Shown here: positions 5,861-13,350 of the stretch, piece after piece
Position numbering within the stretch: position 1 is the first letter of the stretch
Layout of the letters: each line of letters starts with the position of its first letter
Origin: DATJSN01 sp035504095
GTDB lineage: Bacteria; Planctomycetota; Phycisphaerae; WQYP01
Assembly: GCA_035504095.1 (NCBI GenBank)
Contig: DATJSN010000069.1
Span: 1 to 20,647, forward strand
Direction: 5' to 3'
Length of the DNA stretch: 20,647 bases
Translations under genes and position numbers: made by a program
The notes under the pieces: generated by a model
The model's input: the letters and a program-made list of their open reading frames with translations, nothing else
What the model was told of the DNA's origin: nothing
Databases searched by the model: none

Positions 5861-6631
5861 GACCCGATCCTGTGAATTTCCGCAGGGTTCCTGTGGTGAA
5901 TTAGTCTCGGTTGCGCCGAAAATCGCCGTGCCCACGCGCACCATCGTAGCGCCTTGCTCGACGGCAATTTCAAAATCGTTGCTCATACCCATGGAAAGAT
6001 GCTCAAAATGCGGACCAACAATTCGCTTCTGCCGGATTTCTTCAAAAAGCTCCCGCAGAAGGACAAAGGATTCGCGAATTTCATCCGAATTACTTGAAAG
6101 TTCCGCCATGGTCATCAGCCCCGTGAACTCCAGATGCGCCATGGTTTCGATCTGTTCAGCCAGGTGTATGGCTGCAGGCATGGGAATGCCGAATTTGCTT
6201 GCTTCTCCGGTCGTATTGACTTCCATCAGGATGCGCGCGGGGTGTTCCCGCCGAGCCGCCAGTTCATTTAATTGTTCCGCCAGACGCAATGAATCGACGC
6301 TATGCACCAGATCGGCTATGGAAAGGGCCTGGGCAGCCTTGTTGCGCTGCAGGTGACCGATCATGTGCCAGCGAATCTCTGATTTTGCCGGCAGCCCCCC
6401 ACCCTGATTTTCACCGAGCCAGTGGCTGATTTCCTGCGCCCGAAGCTGCAGATGCTGCACCCGGCTTTCACCGAAGTCACGATGACCCGCCTGAATTAGT
6501 TCCTGTATCTGCTCAAGAGTCGCGTTTTTTGTGACTGCCACTAATGTAATTTTGTCTGGATTTCGTTTGACGCGCCGGGCGGCGTCAATGATTCGCTGCC
6601 GCACCTGATGTAACCGCTCTGTAACCGCCAT
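5858..6631 (-). CDS. yggS: YggS/PROSC-family PLP-binding protein
   Basis: This is a pyridoxal-phosphate homeostasis protein with the fold of the alanine racemase N-terminal barrel. The start at 6631 is chosen because gaggaag precedes it; an upstream in-frame start would add ten unconserved residues. The protein has 257 residues. Motifs: VAVTKN with the PLP lysine at 35, DFGESRVQ, WHMIGHLQRNK, VHSVDSLRLAEQLN, MEVNTTGEASKFG, GLMTMA, LSMGMSNDFEIAVEQGATMVRVGTAIFG. The family normally ends shortly after this last motif; here about 16 unconserved residues follow. The stop TAG is formed by the TA plus first base of the MITE-like element. It is probably cotranscribed with the dus gene upstream. Confidence 0.93.
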   Translation of the reverse strand: MAVTERLHQVRQRIIDAARRVKRNPDKITLVAVTKNATLEQIQELIQAGHRDFGESRVQHLQLRAQEISHWLGENQGGGLPAKSEIRWHMIGHLQRNKAAQALSIADLVHSVDSLRLAEQLNELAARREHPARILMEVNTTGEASKFGIPMPAAIHLAEQIETMAHLEFTGLMTMAELSSNSDEIRESFVLLRELFEEIRQKRIVGPHFEHLSMGMSNDFEIAVEQGATMVRVGTAIFGATETNSPQEPCGNSQDRV

Positions 6632-6758
6632 GCACTTCCTCGTTGAAATTCTGAGCGTCACAGCCCCGTCTTATACCTTTTGAGGCTCGCAATGAATTAT
6701 GCCTGATGTAACAGGAAAGTAAAGAGGGGTAGGCTATAAGTGCTGGAGATATGAGTAG

Positions 6759-7814
6759 TTACGCCGCCAGTGGTTCCGCTGCGGAATCCGTATATTCATC
6801 CGGCGCTTGTTCAAAAACTGAATTGTCCAGGCTGCGGCGCCAGCGGAGAAAATCTTCAATGGCCTGTTCAAAATCCGCCCGCGAATCGATAACGCGCATC
6901 GCGTCGCGCAGTGTGCGACATGGATTCATATGCTTGGCGTACCAACTGATGCGCTTGCGAAATTCGCAGACCGCGACGCGCTCGTTTCGGAACCTGATCA
7001 GATTATAAAAATGGGCGCTCATCAGGTCGCATTTTTCCTGGATGCTCAGCGGCGGCGGAATTACTCCTGTCCGCAGATAACTGTCGATGTCCCGGAAAAT
7101 CCACGGGGCAGCCAAGGCGGCGCGCCCGATCATGACGCCTGTACAGCCGGTGGATTCGATCATGGCTTTGGCATCCATGGGAGAACGGATGTCGCCATTG
7201 CCGATCACGGGAATTCTCGCAACCGCGGCGACAACTTCGGCGATTCCATCATGGCGGACCGTTCCCTGAAATTTCATCTCTGTGGTACGGCCATGGACGG
7301 TGACCGCAGCGATACCGATTTGTTCCAGACGGTTAGCCAGAAACGGCGCTACCAGTCGCCGATCATCCCATCCCAAACGCATCTTGGCCGTCACCGGCGT
7401 CCGGGGCACGGCCCGCACGACGCGTTGCGCCAGATCGAGTGTTTGGGAAATATTGCACAGCAGAGCCGAGCCGCCGTCGCGTTTGACGATTTTGTCCACG
7501 GGACAACCCATGTTGATGTCAATGATAGCTGCGCCGTGATCTTCGGCCCAGCGGGCGGCATCACAGAGCTTTTCCTGATCGCCGCCGTACAACTGCATGC
7601 ACAAAGGAGAATCTTCCGGGCAGGTCGCGGCCAGTTCCATGGAACGTTTGTTTTCGCGCAACACGCCTTCCGGGCACAGTAAATCCGTGCACGCCAGCGC
7701 CACGCCGCCGCATGACCGCGCAACAAGCCTGAATGAAACGTCGCAGTACCCGGCAATGGGCGCCAGCAGAAGATTGCCGGCAAGTTGAAAATTTCCGATG
7801 CGCATTTTTGTCAT
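6759..7814 (-). CDS. dusB: tRNA-dihydrouridine synthase (DusB-like)
   Basis: This FMN-dependent, NADPH-using enzyme reduces uridine in tRNA D-loops. Read from the ATG at 7814 it has 351 residues, close to the family length. A GTG at 7847 and an ATG at 7805 are alternatives, and no start has a strong Shine-Dalgarno sequence. Motifs: LLLAPIAGYCDVSFR (16-30), MQLYGGD (73-79), IDINMGCPVDKIVKRDGGSALL (98-119) with the catalytic Cys at 104, TAKMRLGWDD, VTVHGRT, PVIGNGDIRSPMDA, GCTGVMIGRAALAAPWIF. The C-terminal helical tRNA-binding domain contains RFRNERVAVCEFRKRISWYAKH. Assignment to the DusB rather than the DusA/C subgroup is moderate. It is followed by yggS on the same strand after 127 bases. 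Confidence 0.93.
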   Translation of the reverse strand: MTKMRIGNFQLAGNLLLAPIAGYCDVSFRLVARSCGGVALACTDLLCPEGVLRENKRSMELAATCPEDSPLCMQLYGGDQEKLCDAARWAEDHGAAIIDINMGCPVDKIVKRDGGSALLCNISQTLDLAQRVVRAVPRTPVTAKMRLGWDDRRLVAPFLANRLEQIGIAAVTVHGRTTEMKFQGTVRHDGIAEVVAAVARIPVIGNGDIRSPMDAKAMIESTGCTGVMIGRAALAAPWIFRDIDSYLRTGVIPPPLSIQEKCDLMSAHFYNLIRFRNERVAVCEFRKRISWYAKHMNPCRTLRDAMRVIDSRADFEQAIEDFLRWRRSLDNSVFEQAPDEYTDSAAEPLAA

Positions 7815-7894
7815 TAGCCCCAAAAGATCATAAGGGGTCCAGGACACGGATTTTACCTGTTTTCACCTTTATTTCCCATGACCGGAAAATCCGT

Positions 7895-7900
7895 TATACT
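7895..7900 (+). promoter_or_regulatory. candidate -10 box for the sulfotransferase gene
   Basis: TATACT lies about 100 bases before the start codon, with only a poor -35 (ttccca, 7873-7878, spacing 16). The 95-base leader is GC-rich, with a ccgggcccgg palindrome near 7927-7936. No known riboswitch is recognised. Confidence 0.3.
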
Positions 7901-7995
7901 CCCCGCTCTGTAAATTGTGCGGACGCCGGGCCCGGAGAAGGGATGTTCGGCGGGGGCACTCTTAAAGGGAAATTGAGGATCATAGGGGAACTGAT

Positions 7996-8826
7996 ATGGC
8001 TTTTGATCGAAAGATTTATTTTAATGCTTCACTGCCGCGTTCCGGATCGACGCTGATGCAGAACATCCTGGCACAAAATCCGCGGATTTACTGCACGCCC
8101 ACCAGCGGGGTGATCGACCTGATGCTGGCCTCGCGCAAGTACTATACCGAACTGGCCGAATTCAAGGCTCAGGACGCCGATGAAATGAAAAAAGGATTCC
8201 TCAAATACTGTAATTATGCTTTGAACGGATTTTTCGAGGGCGTAACCGACAAACCGGTGTGCATCGACAAGTGCCGGAGCTGGTTTCATTACCACGACTG
8301 GATCAAGCAGTTCTGGCCGAACCCCAAATACATTGTCTGCATCCGGGATTTGCGGGCGATCCTGGCATCCATGGAAAAGCTTTTCCGCAAGAACCGCGAT
8401 CGCGCCGACGCCGATGAGGTTACCGGAACGCTCACCATGATCACCATGAACAACCGCGTGATGCGCTGGCTCAACGGCCCACCCACGGGAATTGCGGTGG
8501 CCCGCCTGATTGAGTCGATTCAAACCGGCGTCATTAAATCCTGTCATGTGGTCAAATTTGAAGACCTCACGACGAATCCCAAGGAAGTGATGAAAAAAGT
8601 TTACGATTATCTCGGCGAAACTTATTACGAGCACGATTTCAGCAATGTTGAACAGAGCACGAAGGAAAACGATCAACTGCATACCATATACGGCGATCAT
8701 AGAATCCGCAGAAAAGTTGAGCCGGTCGCGACGGATTACGTGGAAGTTCTGGGCAAAGATATTTGCCAAATGGTTCGGAACAATTACGCCATTTTTTACA
8801 ACACGTTTTATCCCGGCAAGCAATAA
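7996..8826 (+). CDS. sulfotransferase-family protein
   Basis: This 276-residue protein starts after aggggaa six bases upstream. It carries the PAPS 5'-phosphosulfate loop LPRSGSTLM (13-21) and a 3'-phosphate-binding block VCIRDLRAILASMEKLF (about 114-130), followed by the late KFEDLTTNPKEVMKKVYDYLG motif typical of the Sulfotransfer fold. It has no signal peptide or membrane segment, so it is cytosolic. The acceptor (protein tyrosine, carbohydrate or lipid) cannot be told from sequence. It stands alone on its strand, behind a 95-base leader with a possible TATACT box at 7895-7900. A nearby PAPS synthesis gene is not present. Confidence 0.85.
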   Translation: MAFDRKIYFNASLPRSGSTLMQNILAQNPRIYCTPTSGVIDLMLASRKYYTELAEFKAQDADEMKKGFLKYCNYALNGFFEGVTDKPVCIDKCRSWFHYHDWIKQFWPNPKYIVCIRDLRAILASMEKLFRKNRDRADADEVTGTLTMITMNNRVMRWLNGPPTGIAVARLIESIQTGVIKSCHVVKFEDLTTNPKEVMKKVYDYLGETYYEHDFSNVEQSTKENDQLHTIYGDHRIRRKVEPVATDYVEVLGKDICQMVRNNYAIFYNTFYPGKQ

Positions 8827-8879
8827 AAGACCTGCTTAAGCACCGACGATAACTCTGCGGAGCGTGCATAGAATTCGCC

Positions 8880-9995
8880 ATGAACGAAGAAGCATGCCTT
8901 CAGATTTCCGCAGACCAGCCGGACGCCGCGGACCGGGCGGCGGCGGTGTTGCGTTCCGGTCGGCTGGTCGGTTTGCCGATGGAAACGGTTTATGGCATCG
9001 CGGCAACCGTGAATCTTCCGGATGCGATTAAAAAGCTCAAAGCTGCCGTGGGCGTTTCCGGCCACCCTTCCTGGGTGCTTCACCTCGCTGACCCGCAGGA
9101 CCTGAAACAGTACGTCGCACAGATTCCACCCCTGGCCGGCAGACTCATCAATAAACTATGGCCCGGGCCGGTGGCTGTTCGCCTGCACGCTGAGGCTGCG
9201 GACGTAACAAATCTTCAAAAGCGTGTTGGCGAGAAAATTGCCGGAGAGCTGTTGGAAAAAGATTTTTTGAGTTTTCGGTGCCCACAGCATGCGCTGACGC
9301 AGGAAATCATTCGCCGCACCAATTCACCTGTTGTGATTTACGGAGCAAGCAAAACCCGCCTGATTACCACGGCGACGGAGATTCCACGTGAAGTAATGGA
9401 TCATCTGGCTTTAGTGATCGATGGCGGACCGACGCGATACGGACGCGCATCCACACTCATCCAGGTGGACGAAAAAGGAGTTAAAGTTTTGCGCGAAGGA
9501 GTTGTGGCGGAGCGGACCATACGGCGTCTGGCCGATTTTGTGATTTTATTTATCTGCACCGGCAACACCTGCCGATCGCCGATGGCGGTGGGACTGGCTG
9601 CGAATATTCTCGCCAAAAAACTGGGCATAGACCCTGATGATTTACACCGGCGGCATATTGTGATTGAGTCCGCGGGATTGGCCGCATCTCATGGATTATC
9701 AGCCTCTCCGGAGGCGGTCCAAGCCGCGATGGAACTTGGTGCGGATATATCCCGCCACCGGTCGCGCAGCGTTACAGAAGATTTGTTGCGTCGCGCGGAT
9801 GTCATCTATACTATGACCCGAGCGCATCGAGCAGGGGTAGTGGCTCATTCGCCCGAAGCGAGCGATAAAGCTCAAGTATTGGATCCGCAAGGCGACATTG
9901 CCGATCCCATTGGCGGCGGCATCGACCTGTATCGAAATGTGGCCGAAAGGATAAACGAGGTTTTGCGGCAACGGATGTCGGAGGTCAATCCATGA
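8880..9995 (+). CDS. fusion: degenerate Sua5/YrdC domain + low-molecular-weight (arginine-type) phosphatase
   Basis: This 371-residue protein has two domains. Residues about 10-215 have the Sua5/YrdC/YwlC fold (GLPMETVYGIA at 31-41; LWPGPVAVRL at 93-102; VIDGGPTRYGRASTLI at 179-194). However, the usual KxR and SxN substrate motifs are absent, so synthesis of threonylcarbamoyl-AMP is doubtful. Residues about 220-365 are a low-molecular-weight phosphatase with the loop CTGNTCRS (C226, R232) and the acid loop LDPQGDIADPIGG (Asp 342). The Thr at 230 (CTGNTCR, not CxGNICR) is the residue that marks YwlE-type protein arginine phosphatases. Its stop overlaps the rpiB start (ATGA). The order matches ywlC-ywlE-ywlF of Bacillus. 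Confidence 0.88.
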   Translation: MNEEACLQISADQPDAADRAAAVLRSGRLVGLPMETVYGIAATVNLPDAIKKLKAAVGVSGHPSWVLHLADPQDLKQYVAQIPPLAGRLINKLWPGPVAVRLHAEAADVTNLQKRVGEKIAGELLEKDFLSFRCPQHALTQEIIRRTNSPVVIYGASKTRLITTATEIPREVMDHLALVIDGGPTRYGRASTLIQVDEKGVKVLREGVVAERTIRRLADFVILFICTGNTCRSPMAVGLAANILAKKLGIDPDDLHRRHIVIESAGLAASHGLSASPEAVQAAMELGADISRHRSRSVTEDLLRRADVIYTMTRAHRAGVVAHSPEASDKAQVLDPQGDIADPIGGGIDLYRNVAERINEVLRQRMSEVNP

Positions 9996-10489
9996 ATATC
10001 GCGCTGGCATGCGATCATCGAGGTTTCCACGTAAAGCAGGATTTGCTTACTTTCCTGCGCAGCGACAACGATTCACTTCACGACATGGGAACTCATGACA
10101 CTAAATCATGCGATTATCCGGACATCGCGATACCGACTGCCCTTGCCGTGGTACGGGGAAAGGTGGATCGTGCGATCCTCATCGATGGCAGCGGCCTGGG
10201 CATGTCGATAGTGGCTAATAAGATTCCCGGCATTCGCGCCGCGGTTTGCCATGACGAACTTACTGCGGAAATTTCCCGCCGTCATAACAATGCCAACGTG
10301 CTGTGCCTGGCAGCGGATTTGCTGGGCCAGGAATTGGTGCGGCGCATCGCCGCCGCATGGATCAAAACGCCGTTTGAAGAAGGCCGTCATTCACGCCGTC
10401 TGGAAAAAATAAGCCAATTGGAATCTCGCTTATTCAGTGATACGCAGCTCGCTATCGAGAGGCTCGAGGCCAATCCCATTACGCCGTGA
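9992..10489 (+). CDS. rpiB: ribose-5-phosphate isomerase B / LacAB-family sugar isomerase
   Basis: This family interconverts ribose 5-phosphate and ribulose 5-phosphate in the pentose phosphate pathway. The 165-residue protein overlaps the previous gene by four bases, so translation is coupled. Motifs: ACDHRGFHVKQDLL (6-19), DMGTHDTKSCDYPDIA (31-46), GIRAAVCHDELTAEISRRHNNANVLCL (80-106). The loop that is usually CGTGIGM is DGSGLGM here (65-71). The active-site cysteine is therefore aspartate and the threonine is serine. Family members lacking the cysteine exist, so activity may be retained or the substrate may differ. About 20 unconserved residues follow the conserved domain. Confidence 0.9.
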   Translation: MNIALACDHRGFHVKQDLLTFLRSDNDSLHDMGTHDTKSCDYPDIAIPTALAVVRGKVDRAILIDGSGLGMSIVANKIPGIRAAVCHDELTAEISRRHNNANVLCLAADLLGQELVRRIAAAWIKTPFEEGRHSRRLEKISQLESRLFSDTQLAIERLEANPITP

Positions 10490-10535
10490 ACACAATGTTG
10501 CCCCACCACGGCTTTTTAGGCCGCTCTCGTTCTGC

Positions 10536-10541
10536 TATCAT
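10536..10541 (+). promoter_or_regulatory. candidate extended -10 of the SRP RNA gene
   Basis: tgcTATCAT has the extended TG motif at 10533-10534 and ends a few bases before the paired 5' end of the SRP RNA. A TTTTTA at 10513-10518 with 17-base spacing is a weak -35. Confidence 0.45.
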
Positions 10542-10544
10542 TTT

Positions 10545-10685
10545 CCCGGCGCTCGCGCCTCGACCACGGTCGGGCCCGATGCACGGGTCGGCTGTGAACC
10601 TGGTCAGGTCCGGAAGGAAGCAGCCATAAGCAAGCCCGGTCCGGTGCCGTCGGTAGCCCGACCTTGGCCGGGGCGCAGCGCCGGG
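10545..10685 (+). ncRNA. ffs: signal recognition particle RNA (4.5S type)
   Basis: The conserved apical domain is unmistakable at 10602-10625 (ggtcaggtccgg then aaggaagcagcc), the Ffh-binding tetraloop and bulge region. The flanks pair as a long rod: cccggcgct (10545-10553) with agcgccggg (10677-10685), gcgcc with ggcgc, and cggtcgggc (10567-10575) with gcccgacc further in on the 3' side. This gives about 141 nt, somewhat longer than the E. coli RNA, with no Alu-domain features seen. The exact ends are estimated from pairing only. It functions in co-translational targeting of membrane proteins. It converges with pgi, whose stop is 17 bases away. Confidence 0.93.
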
Positions 10686-10702
10686 AAAATCCTTAGAGAC
10701 CC

Positions 10703-12304
10703 TTACACCATACTGAAAACCGTTTCCACAATCGACTCTTCCGGCTGCTGAGCCTGCACACGGCCGGAAGCGGCCAGATGCCGCAAAACGTGGAAAACGG
10801 TTTCCGTTTCATCCGTGGCGCCGAGGCTGGCGGCAATCTGCTCGGCGGTCCCCTTTTTGCCGGACTTAAGATAAGACACAACTTTACCCTCCAGCGCGAT
10901 CACCGCGCCGGCGGCCTTTTTACCGGCTTCCACGCCTGGCTGATGATAGGCGTTAATATTGATCAGCTCGGCATAAAGCCCCACCGCTCGTTCAAACAAC
11001 GCGATTAAAATTCCGATGGTGCGTGGTGAAACGTCCGCGACAGTAATGGTCATGCTTTCGCGCTGGCTCTCATAAAGTGCCCGGCGCGTGCCCTGGTAAA
11101 AACCATTCAGGTAATCGCCGGAGGTCACACCCGAATCAACTTCCAACTGGCTTGTCGAAGAAGTGCCGGTCAATTCCGACGAGTCACCAAGCACTTCAAT
11201 AAACGTGATAAAAAAATTGTTTACCCCTTCCCGCAACTGCTGCACATAGGCATGCTGATCGGTCGAACCTTTGTTGCCGTAAACGGCGATTCCCTGGTTA
11301 ACCACGTTGCCGTCGCGATCTTTTTGCTTGCCCAGCGATTCCATAACCAGTTGCTGGAGGTATTTGCTCAAAAGAAGCAGGCGGTCTTTGTATGGCAAAA
11401 CCACCATGTCTTTGGCGCCGCGACCCCCGCCGACGTAATACCACATGAGCGCCATAAGCGCCGCGGGGTTATTCATGATGTCGGGACGGCGCGTCACCGC
11501 GTCGGCATCGCGGGCGCCTTTGAGAATCGCGTCAATTTTGATCCCTTGTAAAGCCGCGGGCAAAAGTCCGACCGCGGAAAGTTCGCTGGTGCGTCCTCCT
11601 ACCCAATCCCACATGGGAAATCGTTTGAGCCAGCCCTGGTTTTCGGCAGTGTGGTCGAGTTCGCTGCCCGCACCAGTAACGGCCACTGCCTGGCTGGAGA
11701 AATTTACTCCCGCCGCTTTATACGCCGCCTGCGCCGCGAGCATGCCATTGCGGGTTTCCTTTGTGCCGCCGGATTTGCTGATCACCACTGTAAGCGTGCG
11801 CGCCAGATTTTTCCCGATTCCGGCAAGCACGCGGTCCATGCCGTCCGGGTCGGTATTATCAAAAAAATGTGGATGCAGGTGATCCCTGGGCGTACCGAGT
11901 GCATCGGCGACAAACTGCGGGCCCAGTGCCGAACCACCGATGCCGATGACCAGCAGATCGGTTAATTTTTTCCCATTGGCGGCGCGAATGGTTCCCCGGT
12001 GCACGTCCTTGGCGAATGTTTTGATCTGCTCCAGCGTATCGGTGATTTCCCGGGTGATTTCCGGCGTAGGCGCCTTTTCCGGGTGACGCAGCCAGTAATG
12101 GCCAACCATGCGATTTTCATCTTTATTGGCGATTGCCCCGGCTTCCAGTTCAGCCATGGCGGCAAAAGCCTTTTTCATGGCATGTTTTGTTTGGGAAATA
12201 AAATCGTCGGTGAAATTCATACGGCTGATATCGAGGGTCAAATTGATTTTAGGACTCTCGCAAAGATAAGTTTTATAACGAGTCCATAATTGCGCATTGT
12301 CCAT
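10703..12304 (-). CDS. pgi: glucose-6-phosphate isomerase with C-terminal winged-helix-like tail
   Basis: This enzyme interconverts glucose 6-phosphate and fructose 6-phosphate. The start at 12304 is chosen because aggag lies seven bases upstream; a TTG two codons earlier is less likely. It has 533 residues. Sugar-isomerase domain motifs: LVIGIGGSALGPQ (118-130), VISKSGGTKET (174-184), WVGGRTSELSAVGLLPA (234-250), YGNKGSTDQHAYVQQLREG (342-360) and the late lysine motif AYHQPGVEAGKK (452-463). The catalytic Glu/His/Lys positions are intact. After residue about 485, a module of about 45 residues (TAEQIAASLG..TVFHVLRHLAASGRV) resembles a small winged helix; similar tails occur in some non-proteobacterial isomerases. 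A 6-bp inverted repeat lies in its leader. Confidence 0.95.
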   Translation of the reverse strand: MDNAQLWTRYKTYLCESPKINLTLDISRMNFTDDFISQTKHAMKKAFAAMAELEAGAIANKDENRMVGHYWLRHPEKAPTPEITREITDTLEQIKTFAKDVHRGTIRAANGKKLTDLLVIGIGGSALGPQFVADALGTPRDHLHPHFFDNTDPDGMDRVLAGIGKNLARTLTVVISKSGGTKETRNGMLAAQAAYKAAGVNFSSQAVAVTGAGSELDHTAENQGWLKRFPMWDWVGGRTSELSAVGLLPAALQGIKIDAILKGARDADAVTRRPDIMNNPAALMALMWYYVGGGRGAKDMVVLPYKDRLLLLSKYLQQLVMESLGKQKDRDGNVVNQGIAVYGNKGSTDQHAYVQQLREGVNNFFITFIEVLGDSSELTGTSSTSQLEVDSGVTSGDYLNGFYQGTRRALYESQRESMTITVADVSPRTIGILIALFERAVGLYAELININAYHQPGVEAGKKAAGAVIALEGKVVSYLKSGKKGTAEQIAASLGATDETETVFHVLRHLAASGRVQAQQPEESIVETVFSMV

Positions 12305-12322
12305 TTGCAAACTCCTATTAAA

Positions 12323-12339
12323 ACTACAGTGATTGTAGT
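12323..12339 (-). promoter_or_regulatory. inverted repeat actaca-N5-tgtagt upstream of pgi
   Basis: This perfect 6-bp inverted repeat with a five-base centre lies 18 bases before the pgi start, in the 169-base gap between divergent pgi and the hydrolase gene. It could be an operator or a leader hairpin near the ribosome-binding site. No regulator is identified. Confidence 0.35.
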
Positions 12340-12473
12340 CAACAGAGGTAAAACGCGCCTATGCTACTGCATATGTCGTTATATGACCGATCTTAACACT
12401 TGTATTTGCTTTCTGTGAGCAAAGTGTGAAGAATCTGATAAAGTGGACCACGAACCACTAAGGAACGAAGTTT

Positions 12474-13319
12474 ATGGCGGTACCAGTTCAAAGCGTTGCA
12501 GCGCGAAAAAACAAGCCGGATTGGCTGACTCTGCTGATTCGCCGCCTGGGTGTCGTCATACGCCAAAATGTTTATATGGGACGGCTTATTTTTGAACGTC
12601 TTTTCGGCGGTGACTTCTTTCGGCACAAACCAATTAAGACGACGTTTCTGGAACAAGGGCTTACGCTGGTCATCCCCGGCGTTGAAGCCGCCGGTCCCTA
12701 TGCCGACGCCATACGTAAAGGTCTGATTCACGGAGAAATCCCCGGCTCCGTGCAGCATTACTTCTGGGGCCTGCCATTTCCGGAAGGATATTTTCCCAAC
12801 CTGATGTGGATTCAGCGCAACAGAGCCAAAGGCGCGGAACTGGCGGCGCGGATCATGGCCTATCAGGATCGCTATCCCGGACGTCCTATCTATCTGGTGG
12901 CCAACAGCGGCGGCGCCGGCCCGGCAATGTTCGCCGTTGAGATGCTTCCGGAAGATCGCCCGGTTGATGGCGTGGTGCTTCTGGCTGGTGCGATCGCGTG
13001 CGATTATGACCTCAAGCCCGTCCTCAAAAGAACACGCAAAGGAATTCTAAATTGTTATTCCCGCAAAGACTGGGTGATCCTGGGACTGGGTACCAGGCTT
13101 TTTGGAACTTCCGACCGGCAATTCAAGGACGCCTGTGGCTTCGCGGGCTTCAAAATTCCCTCAAACCTCAACGGCGATGAAGCGCTGTACGGCAAACTCA
13201 AACAAATCGCCTGGACCCCGGAACTGATCAGCGAATGCGATCACTGGGGCACGCACGCCTGCAGTTCCGCGGAGAGTTTCGTCACACGCTACGTGGCGCA
13301 GTGGATCAAGGAACAGTAA
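12474..13319 (+). CDS. alpha/beta-hydrolase-fold protein
   Basis: This 281-residue protein starts at 12474 with aagga about ten bases upstream. The hydrophobic strand LTLVIPGVEAAGP (63-75) gives the oxyanion region. IYLVANSGGAGPAMF (139-153) is the nucleophile elbow, with Ser 145 in A-N-S-G-G rather than the classic GxSxG. A late HWGTHACSS block supplies a candidate catalytic His (about 257-264). No signal peptide is seen; the first 40 residues are basic and slightly amphipathic. The substrate is unknown, and a lipase/esterase-like role is only a guess. It is divergent from pgi and converges on the phospholipase gene. Confidence 0.75.
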   Translation: MAVPVQSVAARKNKPDWLTLLIRRLGVVIRQNVYMGRLIFERLFGGDFFRHKPIKTTFLEQGLTLVIPGVEAAGPYADAIRKGLIHGEIPGSVQHYFWGLPFPEGYFPNLMWIQRNRAKGAELAARIMAYQDRYPGRPIYLVANSGGAGPAMFAVEMLPEDRPVDGVVLLAGAIACDYDLKPVLKRTRKGILNCYSRKDWVILGLGTRLFGTSDRQFKDACGFAGFKIPSNLNGDEALYGKLKQIAWTPELISECDHWGTHACSSAESFVTRYVAQWIKEQ

Positions 13320-13331
13320 ATTCAATTCCCC

Positions 13332-13348
13332 GCCGCACTATAAGCGGC
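13332..13348. terminator. small hairpin between convergent genes
   Basis: gccgc (13332-13336) pairs with gcggc (13344-13348) in the 31-base gap between the convergent hydrolase and phospholipase genes. The stem is only five pairs and the T-runs are poor, so this is a weak bidirectional terminator at best. Confidence 0.3.
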
Positions 13349-13350
13349 TT

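Noticed and set aside
7901..7995. Riboswitch in the sulfotransferase leader
   Set aside because: The leader is GC-rich with a small palindrome, but I recognise no known riboswitch core.
8029..8823. Long antisense open frame inside the sulfotransferase gene (also 2595-3077 and 15052-15864 in other genes)
   Set aside because: These are shadows produced by codon bias of clearly recognised genes on the other strand.
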